From Rhodoferax sp. (lineage in GTDB: Bacteria > Pseudomonadota > Gammaproteobacteria > Burkholderiales > Burkholderiaceae_C): a DNA stretch of 5,682 nt. Under the pieces are notes generated by a model, which was not told the origin of the DNA, searched no databases, and saw nothing but the letters and a program-made list of their open reading frames with translations. Position 1 is the first letter of the stretch. The number at the start of each line of letters is the position of its first letter. Shown here in pieces: positions 1 through 5,655 of this stretch. The translations under genes were made by a program, and so were the position numbers. The stretch covers positions 1 through 5,682 of the forward strand of contig JAIFMA010000232.1 of the NCBI GenBank assembly GCA_020048795.1, in the 5' to 3' direction.

Positions 1-1
1 C

Positions 2-100
2 GCTGTCACCCAACGGGTGAACGCCATCGAAGCTGAAAAAGTAAATGCTCATAAGGACTTACAGATGAAAACAAGCGGTCAACCGAGGAATCTAGGTTGA
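2..100 (+). CDS. C-terminal end of an unidentified open frame (5' end outside window)
   Basis: This frame is open from the window edge for 32 codons to a TGA at 98-100. The other two forward frames stop within the first 40 bases. The translation is hydrophilic and helix-like (AVTQRVNAIEAEKVNAHK near its start) and ends in QPRNLG. I do not recognise a family. The open stretch is short enough to be chance, so this is only a candidate gene tail. An AGGAAG follows the stop, but the reading frame it would serve runs into the palindromic repeat. Confidence 0.3.
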   Translation, partial: AVTQRVNAIEAEKVNAHKDLQMKTSGQPRNLG

Positions 101-131
101 AGGAAGTTGGAAATGACCAAAGCGCCGTCAG

Positions 132-210
132 CCGTCATCGCGAGCGCAGCGCGGCGACCCATTTTCTCCAGGCACAGGCATGGATTGCCGCACTTCACTC
201 GCCATGGCGG
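132..210. repeat. Imperfect palindromic intergenic repeat
   Basis: The left arm 132-161 (begins CCGTCATCGCGAGCGCAGCG) and the right arm 181-210 are inverted copies that match at 23 of 30 positions. They are separated by a 19-nt loop. The sequence resembles the widespread proteobacterial palindromes of the type GTCATTGCGAGCGCAGC...GGCAATCCA; this is recalled, not searched. The element could form a hairpin in RNA from either strand. It explains why the frame of the next gene appears to extend upstream: an ATG at 180 lies on the edge of its right arm and is not a credible start. Confidence 0.75.
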
Positions 211-260
211 TGGGTTGCTGCCAAAATGCGGCACCGGCAATTTCGGTTAAATTCGTGACG

Positions 261-779
261 ATGTCAGAACCTCAAGCGCGCCAATTCGCACAAGCCCCCC
301 GTTTTTCCAGCAGCGAATTTCGCACCGCCCTGGGGATGTTTGCCACCGGTGTGACCATCGTCACGGCGCGTGCACCAGGTGGCCAGTGGGTGGGTCTGAC
401 TGCCAACTCATTCAACTCGGTGTCACTCACGCCCCCTCTGGTGTTGTGGAGCCTGTCACAGGCAGCCAGCTCGATGGATGCGTTTCGCAACGGATCGCAC
501 TATGCCATCAACATTCTGGCGGCCGACCAGCAAGCCTTGGCCATGCGATTTGCCACCAAGGGTGTTGACCGTTTTGCTGACCTGGACTTCACCGAAGGGC
601 TTGCAGGAGCCCCGTTGATCACCGGCACCGTGGCTGTTTTTGAGTGTTTCAACCGCAGCCGCTATGTCGAAGGCGACCATGTGATTTTTGTCGGTGAAGT
701 GGAGCGCTGCGCACATCGGGCAGGGGTTGCACCGCTGCTCTACCACGGGGGCCGGTTTTTTACCGAGCATGCCTTGTGA
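261..779 (+). CDS. Flavin reductase-like domain protein (FMN-binding split barrel)
   Basis: The 172-residue product matches the short-chain flavin reductase family (Flavin_Reduct domain, PF01613). These proteins bind FMN or FAD and use NAD(P)H to supply reduced flavin to a partner monooxygenase, or act as stand-alone flavin reductases in the cytoplasm. Visible hallmarks are FRTALGMFATGVTIVTA at residues 20-36, GLTANSFNSVSLTPPLVLWS at 45-64, INILAADQ at 83-90, and the GDHVIFVGEV signature at 138-147. The length is typical for the family. I chose the ATG at 261 because the longer frame from 180 starts inside the palindromic repeat and adds non-conserved sequence. No clear Shine-Dalgarno precedes 261. 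The next gene starts 13 nt after the stop, so the two are probably co-transcribed. No partner monooxygenase is in the window, so the physiological substrate cannot be assigned. Confidence 0.9.
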   Translation: MSEPQARQFAQAPRFSSSEFRTALGMFATGVTIVTARAPGGQWVGLTANSFNSVSLTPPLVLWSLSQAASSMDAFRNGSHYAINILAADQQALAMRFATKGVDRFADLDFTEGLAGAPLITGTVAVFECFNRSRYVEGDHVIFVGEVERCAHRAGVAPLLYHGGRFFTEHAL

Positions 780-792
780 TCGGGGCCGGGTA

Positions 793-1701
793 ATGGCGAC
801 CGGCGTCGAACGCAAACCGCATCTGGATGGTTTGGCCATCGGCTTGCTGGTCGCCTGCAGCGCGTTTTGGGGTTTTCAGCAGGTGCTGGTGAAAGCCACC
901 ATTGTTGAAGTGGCACCGGTTTTTCAGGCTGCCATCCGCTTCGGTTTGGCCACCTTGCTGCTCGGGCTGTGGTGTCGCTGGCGCGGGCTGGCCCTGTTTG
1001 GGCGCGACGGGTCGCTCAAGGCAGGTTTGCTGGCCGGCAGCCTGTTTGCCTTTGAGTTTGCCTGCATTTATGTCGGCATGCAGTTCTCGGCCGCCTCTCG
1101 ATTGACAGTTTTCTTGTACACCGCGCCATTTTGGGTGGCGCTGCTGTTGCCCCTGTGGGTTCGCAGCGAGCACCTGCGCCGCCAGCAGTGGGTCGGGCTG
1201 GGACTGGCGTTTGTGGCGGTTTTATTCGCCTTAAGCGATGGTCTGGGTCAGGCCGGTCACGCACAGCAGTGGTTGGGCGATCTGCTGGCGCTGGCAGCGG
1301 GGCTGGCCTGGGGCATGACCACCGTGACCATTCGCAGCACCCGACTTGGCAGTGTGTCGCCGGAAAAGCTGTTGTTTTACCAGATCGGGGTCAGCGCGGT
1401 GTCGATGCCGGGTGTCTCATGGCTAATGCAAGAACCGTGGCACTGGCCATTCAGCCCTTTTGCCATCACCTCGCTGGTTCTGCAAACCGTGGTTGGCGCG
1501 TTTGCCAGCTACCTGGCCTGGATGTGGATGCTGGGGCGCTACCCGGCCACCCGCTTGTCGGTGTTTGCCTTTTTGACCCCGGTGTTTGCGCTGCTGTTTG
1601 GCGCATTGTGGCTGGGTGAGCCGGTCACACCGACACTGCTGGCCAGTCTGGCGCTGGTGGCTGTCGGCATTGTGTTGGTGAATCGCCAGCCCGCGTCTTG
1701 A
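793..1701 (+). CDS. DMT-superfamily transporter, two EamA domains
   Basis: The 302-residue product is an inner-membrane permease of the drug/metabolite transporter superfamily (EamA, PF00892). About ten hydrophobic segments can be read, at roughly residues 12-30, 42-60, 76-95, 102-121, 129-147, 158-177, 190-207, 220-240, 250-268 and 274-296. They form the usual two five-helix repeats. Typical motifs are ACSAFWGFQQVLVKA near the N-terminus, FLYTAPFWVALLLPLW in helix 4, and FLTPVFALLFGALWLGEP in helix 9 and after, which is the repeat-2 counterpart. Family members export amino acids, metabolites or drugs; the substrate cannot be read from sequence. The frame is open further upstream, but only by overlapping the flavin reductase gene. 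ATG 793 fits the family's N-terminal length, and ATG 769, overlapping the upstream stop, is the alternative. The gene likely shares a transcript with the flavin reductase. Confidence 0.9.
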   Translation: MATGVERKPHLDGLAIGLLVACSAFWGFQQVLVKATIVEVAPVFQAAIRFGLATLLLGLWCRWRGLALFGRDGSLKAGLLAGSLFAFEFACIYVGMQFSAASRLTVFLYTAPFWVALLLPLWVRSEHLRRQQWVGLGLAFVAVLFALSDGLGQAGHAQQWLGDLLALAAGLAWGMTTVTIRSTRLGSVSPEKLLFYQIGVSAVSMPGVSWLMQEPWHWPFSPFAITSLVLQTVVGAFASYLAWMWMLGRYPATRLSVFAFLTPVFALLFGALWLGEPVTPTLLASLALVAVGIVLVNRQPAS

Positions 1702-1704
1702 GCT

Positions 1705-1753
1705 GCGGGTCAACGTCTGGGTTACTGCCCGATTGGCAGACCGGGTGACCCGC
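1705..1753. other. Nested hairpin after the transporter gene, possible transcript 3' end
   Basis: GCGGGTCA (1705-1712) pairs perfectly with TGACCCGC (1746-1753). Inside it, GTCTG (1715-1719) can pair with CAGAC (1737-1741), or alternatively CTGCC (1725-1729) with GGCAG (1735-1739). The structure begins 3 nt after the transporter stop codon. There is no T-run after it, so it is not a standard intrinsic terminator. It could stabilise the 3' end or be part of a Rho-dependent one. Confidence 0.35.
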
Positions 1754-1772
1754 TGGCCCGCTGGCCCGCTGG
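1749..1772. repeat. Three perfect tandem copies of CCCGCTGG
   Basis: The 8-mer CCCGCTGG occurs back to back at 1749-1756, 1757-1764 and 1765-1772 in the spacer between the transporter and the EF-G-like gene. It is likely a slippage-type microrepeat whose copy number may vary between strains. The first copy overlaps the right arm of the hairpin ending at 1753. Confidence 0.9.
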
Positions 1773-1892
1773 TATGCCGCAGCCGCAGGCAGTTGGCACG
1801 GCAAAACTTTGCTGGTGGCACCGGCCCCGGTCAAAAAAAGACCTTGCCACGGGCGTAAACTTGGCCCATACCTTCACTAAAAAGAGACCTTT

Positions 1893-3947
1893 ATGAGCTT
1901 GAACCTGTCTGAGAAGATCCGCGCAGTGGCCCTGGTGGGGCATGGGGCTGTCGGTAAAACCACTCTCGTCGAAGGCCTGCTGGCCGCCACCGGGGCCATT
2001 GCCAGTCGTGGTGCGGTAGAAAAAGGCAACACCGTGTGTGACTTTGACCCGGTTGAAAAACAACTCGGCTTCTCATTGCAGTCGTCACTGGTCAGCCTGA
2101 CATCGGCCGACACCCTGATTCACCTGATCGACACCCCTGGTTATCCCGACTTTGCCGGCCAGGCGATTGGCGCGCTGGCCGCTGTTGATACCGCCCTGAT
2201 CGTCATCAGCGCCCAGACCGGCATTGAGCTGACCGCCGAGCGCATGTTCACGCTGGCGGGTGAGCGCGGCCTGTGCCGCATGATCGTGATCAACAAGATC
2301 GATGCCGAAAACATCGACCTGAGTGCCCTGGTGGACGACATTCGCGACCGTTTTGGCAAACAATGCCTGCTGCTGGACCTGCCCACCCACCACGCTGAAG
2401 AGGTGGTGGAGTTGCTCGGTCATGCAGATGGTGAAAGCGACTTTTCATCTGTGGCAGCCGCGCACCGTGCCCTGATTGATCAGTTGGTGGAAGAAGACGA
2501 CGACCTGATGGCGCGATACCTGGAAGACGGTGCCGACCCGACACCGCAAGAACTGCACGCACCGTTTGAAAAGGCATTACGCGCCGGGCATTTGATTCCG
2601 ATTCTGTTTGTGTCGGCCAAAACCGGCGCCGGTGTGCCGCAATTGCTGGATGCCCTGACCAAACTCGCACCCAGTCCAGCCGAGGGTAACCCGCCACCGT
2701 TCTACAACGGAGAACCCGGCGCACAACCGCAAGGCTTTGCTGCCCAACCGGACGATGCACTGCATGTGCTGGCCCATGTATTCAAGGTGATTGTCGATCC
2801 GTTCATCGGCAAGGTCGGGGTGTTCCGGGTGCATCAGGGCACCATCCGCAAGGACGCGCAGTTGTTTGCCGGCTCCGCCAAACGTCCGTTCAAGGTGGCC
2901 CATTTGTACCGGCTGCAGGGCAAGGAATATGTCGAAGTGCCGGCCCTGGTGCCGGGTGATATCGGCGCCGTGGCCAAGGTCGATGAGATCGAGTTTGACT
3001 GCGTGCTGCATGACTCGCACGACGAAGACAACATCCACCTTAAGCCGCTGGCGTTTCCCCAGCCGATGCAGGGCCTGGCGGTGCAAACCAAACGCAAGGG
3101 TGATGAGCAGCGGCTGTTCGAGATCCTGCACAAGCTGGAGATGGAAGACCCCTGCTTCAAGATAGAGCGGCACCCCGGCACCAACGAGACCATCATCCGC
3201 GGCTTGGGCGACATGCATCTGCGCGCCAAGATGCTGCGCATGCAACAGCAGTACAAGCTTGAACTCGACACCAGCGTGCCGCAAATTGCCTACCGTGAAA
3301 CCATCATGGGCAAGGCCGAAGGCCATTGCCGTCACAAGAAGCAAAGCGGCGGTGCCGGCCAGTTTGGCGAAGTGATGTTGCGGGTGGAGCCACTGGCGCG
3401 CGGTGCCGGGTTTGAATTTGTTGACATCGTCAAGGGCGGTGCCATTCCGGGCGTGTTCATGGCAGCGGTCGAAAAAGGCGTGCAGCAGGCACTGGCCGAA
3501 GGCGCAGTGGCGGGCTTTCCACTGCATGACCTGCGCGTGACCGTGCATGATGGCAAGACCCATGCGGTTGACGGCAAGGAAGTTGCCTTTGTCGCGGCAG
3601 GGCGCAAGGCCACGCTGCAGGCGGTGTTGGCGGCCACGCCGATTGTGCTGGAGCCGGTGGTCAATATTGAAGTGGTGGCCCCCGAGGCGGCCATTGGTGA
3701 TCTGACCGGCGATCTGGCCAGCAAGCGCGGTCACATCACCGGCACACAGCCGCGCCCGGCGGGCACCGTGGGCATCAGCGGGCAAATGCCGCTGGCCGAG
3801 TTGGGCGACTACCAAGGCCGCCTGAAGTCGCTGACCGGTGGCCAGGGCTCGTACAGTCTGGAGTTCTCGCACTACGCGCAGGTCAGTGCCGAAACCCAGG
3901 CCAAACTGACCGCTGCCTTCAAGCCTGACAACCTGGCCGACGACTGA
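1893..3947 (+). CDS. fusA2: Elongation factor G-like GTPase (EF-G2 type)
   Basis: The 684-residue protein has the full EF-G architecture: GTPase domain 1 to about 280, domain II about 285-375, III about 384-465, IV about 470-595, and V to the end. GTP-binding motifs are the P-loop GHGAVGKTT (16-24), DTPG (80-83), NKID (134-137) and SAK (241-243). Domain IV has RHKKQSGGAGQFGEV (480-494), and His557 appears to correspond to the conserved tip His of canonical EF-G. Two catalytic positions differ from housekeeping EF-G. The switch II DTPGH is DTPGYPDF (Tyr84 in place of the catalytic His), and the switch I GIT is GFS (Ser61). The P-loop and DTPGY pattern match the EF-G2/FusA2 branch, of which a mycobacterial member is reported to lack ribosome-dependent GTPase activity. 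It is therefore probably an accessory ribosome-associated factor, not the main translocase. The gene stands alone, without rpsL/rpsG/tuf neighbours, which also argues against housekeeping fusA. AAAGAGA at 1881-1887 is a reasonable Shine-Dalgarno for ATG 1893. Confidence 0.9.
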   Translation: MSLNLSEKIRAVALVGHGAVGKTTLVEGLLAATGAIASRGAVEKGNTVCDFDPVEKQLGFSLQSSLVSLTSADTLIHLIDTPGYPDFAGQAIGALAAVDTALIVISAQTGIELTAERMFTLAGERGLCRMIVINKIDAENIDLSALVDDIRDRFGKQCLLLDLPTHHAEEVVELLGHADGESDFSSVAAAHRALIDQLVEEDDDLMARYLEDGADPTPQELHAPFEKALRAGHLIPILFVSAKTGAGVPQLLDALTKLAPSPAEGNPPPFYNGEPGAQPQGFAAQPDDALHVLAHVFKVIVDPFIGKVGVFRVHQGTIRKDAQLFAGSAKRPFKVAHLYRLQGKEYVEVPALVPGDIGAVAKVDEIEFDCVLHDSHDEDNIHLKPLAFPQPMQGLAVQTKRKGDEQRLFEILHKLEMEDPCFKIERHPGTNETIIRGLGDMHLRAKMLRMQQQYKLELDTSVPQIAYRETIMGKAEGHCRHKKQSGGAGQFGEVMLRVEPLARGAGFEFVDIVKGGAIPGVFMAAVEKGVQQALAEGAVAGFPLHDLRVTVHDGKTHAVDGKEVAFVAAGRKATLQAVLAATPIVLEPVVNIEVVAPEAAIGDLTGDLASKRGHITGTQPRPAGTVGISGQMPLAELGDYQGRLKSLTGGQGSYSLEFSHYAQVSAETQAKLTAAFKPDNLADD

Positions 3948-3958
3948 GTTGGCCTTTT
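3935..3958 (+). terminator. Intrinsic terminator overlapping the EF-G2 gene stop codon
   Basis: GGCCGAC (3935-3941) pairs with GTTGGCC (3948-3954), giving a 7-bp stem with one G-U pair and a 6-nt loop that contains the TGA stop. TTTT follows at 3955-3958, then C-rich sequence. The stem begins within the last codons of the gene. The T-run is short, so termination may be partial. Confidence 0.55.
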
Positions 3959-3989
3959 CCCCCTCAGGTGGCTCGAGTCGATTGCGTTA

Positions 3990-4166
3990 GGGCTTGTCCA
4001 TGAATATGCTGTGCATTTGGCCGTCGGATTTGGAATGCAATGCTAGGCGCACAGCGCGCCCTCGTGCTTCAGCACGACATGCAGCTTTGCTGCACAAGCG
4101 ATTGGCAACGACGCAGTGCGCCCAAAGCTGGCGAGCCAAGTGTGCATGTTATTTGTGGACGAACCC
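3990..4166. mobile_element. MITE-like non-coding element with terminal inverted repeats and TTA flanks
   Basis: This 177-bp segment starts GGGCTTGTCCATGAATA and ends, read on the opposite strand, GGGTTCGTCCACAAATA. The outer 32 positions of the two ends (3990-4021 and 4135-4166) match at 22 positions, and similarity continues inward with small gaps to a shared TTTGG. The trinucleotide TTA directly abuts both ends (3987-3989 and 4167-4169), as expected for a 3-bp target duplication. There is no transposase frame inside. The interior holds perfect hairpins. Ends beginning GGG with a 3-bp T-N-A duplication suggest mobilisation by an IS5-family (IS1031-like) transposase, which is inference only. 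It lies between the EF-G2 terminator and hemG, ending 22 bp before the hemG start codon. Confidence 0.65.
4046..4122. other. Branched secondary-structure core inside the MITE-like element
   Basis: GGCGCAC (4046-4052) pairs perfectly with GTGCGCC (4116-4122), enclosing two adjacent hairpins. One is TCGTGC-TTCA-GCACGA (4062-4077). The other is TGCAGC-TTT-GCTGCA (4080-4094). Together they would fold into a multi-branch structure in single-stranded DNA or RNA. The 77-nt size and 7-bp closing stem superficially recall a tRNA, but no T-arm is present. Confidence 0.6.
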
Positions 4167-4177
4167 TTAACTGCCGT

Positions 4178-4184
4178 GAGAGGG
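4178..4184 (+). promoter_or_regulatory. Ribosome binding site that fixes the hemG start
   Basis: GAGAGGG lies 4 nt before ATG 4189 and is the only good Shine-Dalgarno in the leader. It supports 4189 over any upstream frame that would begin inside the mobile element. Confidence 0.6.
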
Positions 4185-4188
4185 CAAC

Positions 4189-4755
4189 ATGGCACACCAC
4201 ATCCTGCTGACCTATTCCACCACCGATGGTCATACGCTGCACATTTGCGAGCGGCTGCAGTTTGTCATGACTGCGTTGGGGCAGCGGGTCACGCTGTTGC
4301 CACTGGCGCAAGCCAATGGCTTGAATCTGAATAATTTTGAGCGCATTGTGATTGGGGCCAGCATTCGTTACGGGCATCACCAGCCACAAGTGGCGCAGTT
4401 CATCGCCAGACATCAGACTTTCCTGGAAACTCGGCCCAGTGCATTTTTCAGCGTCAATATCGTGGCGCGCAAGCCCAACAAAAACCAGCCCGACAGCAAC
4501 CCGTATCTGAAGAAATTTCTCAAGCAAATCAGATGGAAACCGCAACTGCTGGCCGTGTTTGCGGGCAAGCTTAACTATCCGATGTATGGCTGGTTTGACC
4601 GCCAGATGATTCGCCTGATCATGCTGATCACGCATGGGCCCACCGACCCGAAAGTGGTGGTCGAGTTTACTGACTGGACCCAGGTGCAAGCCTTTGCCCA
4701 TGCGGTTTGTGCGCTGCCCGTACCGGTGTCCATTGAGCCTGCCGCCGTCACCTGA
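4189..4755 (+). CDS. hemG: Protoporphyrinogen oxidase, flavodoxin type (HemG)
   Basis: The 188-residue product matches the menaquinone/quinone-dependent protoporphyrinogen IX dehydrogenase HemG (EC 1.3.5.3; about 181 residues in E. coli). The enzyme uses FMN to oxidise protoporphyrinogen IX to protoporphyrin IX, the penultimate step of haem synthesis, and passes electrons to the respiratory quinone pool at the inner membrane. The flavodoxin phosphate-binding loop is TYSTTDGHT (8-16). The family signature IGASIRYGHH is at 55-64. The HemG-specific long loop region begins SVNIVARKP (88-96), and the conserved segment AGKLNYPMYGWFDRQMI spans 125-141. The MITE-like element lies immediately upstream, so the native promoter may be displaced or lie within it. 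The DUF2799-like gene follows after 41 bp. HemG is best known from Gammaproteobacteria, while many Betaproteobacteria use HemJ or HemY, so possible horizontal acquisition is worth testing. The identification itself is secure. Confidence 0.92.
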   Translation: MAHHILLTYSTTDGHTLHICERLQFVMTALGQRVTLLPLAQANGLNLNNFERIVIGASIRYGHHQPQVAQFIARHQTFLETRPSAFFSVNIVARKPNKNQPDSNPYLKKFLKQIRWKPQLLAVFAGKLNYPMYGWFDRQMIRLIMLITHGPTDPKVVVEFTDWTQVQAFAHAVCALPVPVSIEPAAVT

Positions 4756-4796
4756 GCCCTGCGAGGCCCACTTTCGCTCCAATCCACAGGACTGTC

Positions 4797-5333
4797 ATGC
4801 AAAAATTGAATGCCATCACTTTCACGCTAGTTGCGGTTTTGCTCGCTGGCTGCGAGTCCATGTCCGAATCCGAATGCAAGGTGGCCGACTGGGGTCGGGT
4901 GGGTTTCAACGATGGTGCCCGTGGTGAACAGGAGCGACGTATCGTTGCCTACACCGAGGACTGCGGCAAGATTGGTGTGCGGCCCAATGCCCAGGCCTAC
5001 CGGCAGGGCTGGGACGTTGGCATCAAACGATTTTGCACGCCCGCGAACGGCTGGCGCGAAGGGCTTGAGGGCCACAGCAACAAAGAGCAGGTGTGTGTCG
5101 GGCAGCCCGGCTACGAAGTGTTTGCGCGCTACCTGAATGCGGGCATGCAGGTGTACCGCACGCAGCAACAAATTCACGACAACACCCAGGAAATCAACCG
5201 TTTGCAAAAGAAGCTGGAGTCCAATGCCAGCGACGACGAAAAAAAACACATTCGTCGCCGGCTACAGGACATTGATCACGACCAGTATCGGCTGCGCAAC
5301 CTGATGGGTCAGCAGAGAATGTTCGCGCCCTGA
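4797..5333 (+). CDS. DUF2799-like outer/periplasmic lipoprotein
   Basis: The 178-residue product has a lipoprotein signal peptide: a basic start (MQKLN), a hydrophobic core TFTLVAVLLAG, and the lipobox LAGC with lipidated Cys19. The mature part resembles DUF2799 (PF10973). It has the W-x-x-x-G-x-x-D-G module DWGRVGFNDGARG (31-43), then AYRQGWDVGIKRFC (67-80) and NGWREGLEGH (84-93). Cysteines 27, 56, 80 and 100 could form two disulfides. From about 118 to 171 the sequence is charged, Q-rich and helical, likely a coiled coil (QEINRLQKKLE is part of it). Acidic residues follow the lipidated Cys, but I would not infer sorting from that. The role of DUF2799 proteins is unknown to me. CAGGA at 4787-4791 is the Shine-Dalgarno. 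The gene lies 41 bp after hemG and probably shares its transcript; a functional link to haem synthesis is not evident. Confidence 0.85.
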   Translation: MQKLNAITFTLVAVLLAGCESMSESECKVADWGRVGFNDGARGEQERRIVAYTEDCGKIGVRPNAQAYRQGWDVGIKRFCTPANGWREGLEGHSNKEQVCVGQPGYEVFARYLNAGMQVYRTQQQIHDNTQEINRLQKKLESNASDDEKKHIRRRLQDIDHDQYRLRNLMGQQRMFAP

Positions 5334-5346
5334 GTCAACAGGGACT

Positions 5347-5377
5347 GCTGACGGCTATCTAAAACATAGCTGTCAGC
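5347..5377. terminator. Strong hairpin between convergent genes, probable bidirectional transcript end
   Basis: GCTGACGGCTAT (5347-5358) pairs with ATAGCTGTCAGC (5366-5377): 12 bp with one G-U pair and a 7-nt loop CTAAAAC. It starts 13 nt after the lipoprotein gene stop. No T-run follows directly, so it may act as a 3' stability element or work together with the hairpin at 5379-5407. Confidence 0.5.
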
Positions 5378-5407
5378 GCAGGTTTAACAAGGGGTCCAGC
5401 CTGTTTT
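5347..5407. repeat. Comamonadaceae-type dispersed intergenic repeat
   Basis: The block carrying ATAGCTGTCAGCGC, then AACAAGGGG and CCAGCCTGTTTT, resembles a dispersed intergenic repeat I recall from Acidovorax, Polaromonas and Rhodoferax genomes. It contains the 12-bp hairpin 5347-5377 and a second weak one, CAGGTT (5379-5384) with AGCCTG (5398-5403), followed by TTTT (5404-5407). The family assignment is from memory, not a search. Confidence 0.45.
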
Positions 5408-5427
5408 CCTGATGATTTGGCAGCCCA

Positions 5428-5655
5428 TTACTGTTTCACGGCTTCCACCTGCACGTCCAGGCGTACGTGTTTCGGGAAACCCCAATCAACGCCGTAGTTC
5501 ATGCCAAACTGGCTGCGGTCCAGCAGGGCCTCGAAGTCGCCACCGCAGACTTCTCGCTTGAGCATCGGGCTGTCGTAACAATTGAAATTGGTGGCGTTGA
5601 GCGTTAGCCTGAAGTTCCTCCCCGCATTTGGGTAAAGTTCTATTGAAATCAACAA
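5428..5655 (-). pseudogene. YceI-family protein, C-terminal remnant (5' part missing)
   Basis: Read on the minus strand, this frame ends at TAA (5430-5428) and gives a clear YceI C-terminus: LTLNATNFNCYDSP, then MLKREVCGGDFEA, then a DRSQFGMNYGVDWGFP segment and VRLDVQVEAVKQ. YceI proteins (PF04264) are about 190-residue periplasmic lipocalin-like barrels that bind polyisoprenoid-type lipids. Only the last 60 or so residues look homologous. Upstream of about 5606 the expected strands (G-x-L-T-L-x-G-x-x-K-P-V type) are absent. The frame hits TAG at 5664-5662, with no good start or Shine-Dalgarno between; the only candidate start there is TTG at 5655. The upstream part is visibly richer in A and T than the coding part. 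The simplest reading is a gene disrupted by an insertion or rearrangement near 5606-5610. A short independent gene or a sequencing frameshift are alternatives. Confidence 0.6.

Noticed and set aside
215..252. TTGCTG and TTAAAT as a promoter for the flavin reductase
   Set aside because: The spacing is 26 nt, far from 16-18, and the -10 would place the transcript start almost on the start codon.
1829..1843. GGTC-A7-GACC hairpin
   Set aside because: A stem of only 4 bp with a 7-nt A loop; probably not a functional structure.
1844..1872. TTGCCA with a 17-nt spacer and CATACC as a sigma-70 promoter for the EF-G2 gene
   Set aside because: The -35 is acceptable, but the -10 matches only 3 of 6 consensus bases, so it is too weak to call.
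2577..3872. Long antisense open frame (431 codons) opposite the EF-G2 gene
   Set aside because: It is a shadow of a GC-rich coding sequence; the opposite strand carries clear EF-G motifs throughout, and the antisense product has no recognisable domains.
3984..4000. GCGTTAGGGC as an integron attC core site
   Set aside because: It does not fit GTTRRRY at the last base, and no matching RYYYAAC partner was found. Terminal inverted repeats of a MITE explain it better.
4046..4122. Possible tRNA: 77 nt with a 7-bp closing stem and internal hairpins
   Set aside because: No T-arm with a GTTCRAN-type loop, no D-arm of the right size, and the two hairpins do not match clover-leaf spacing. It sits inside a palindromic mobile element.
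4116..4334. Forward frame starting inside the MITE-like element and overlapping hemG
   Set aside because: It lies out of frame with hemG, lacks family similarity, and starts in the element's right arm.
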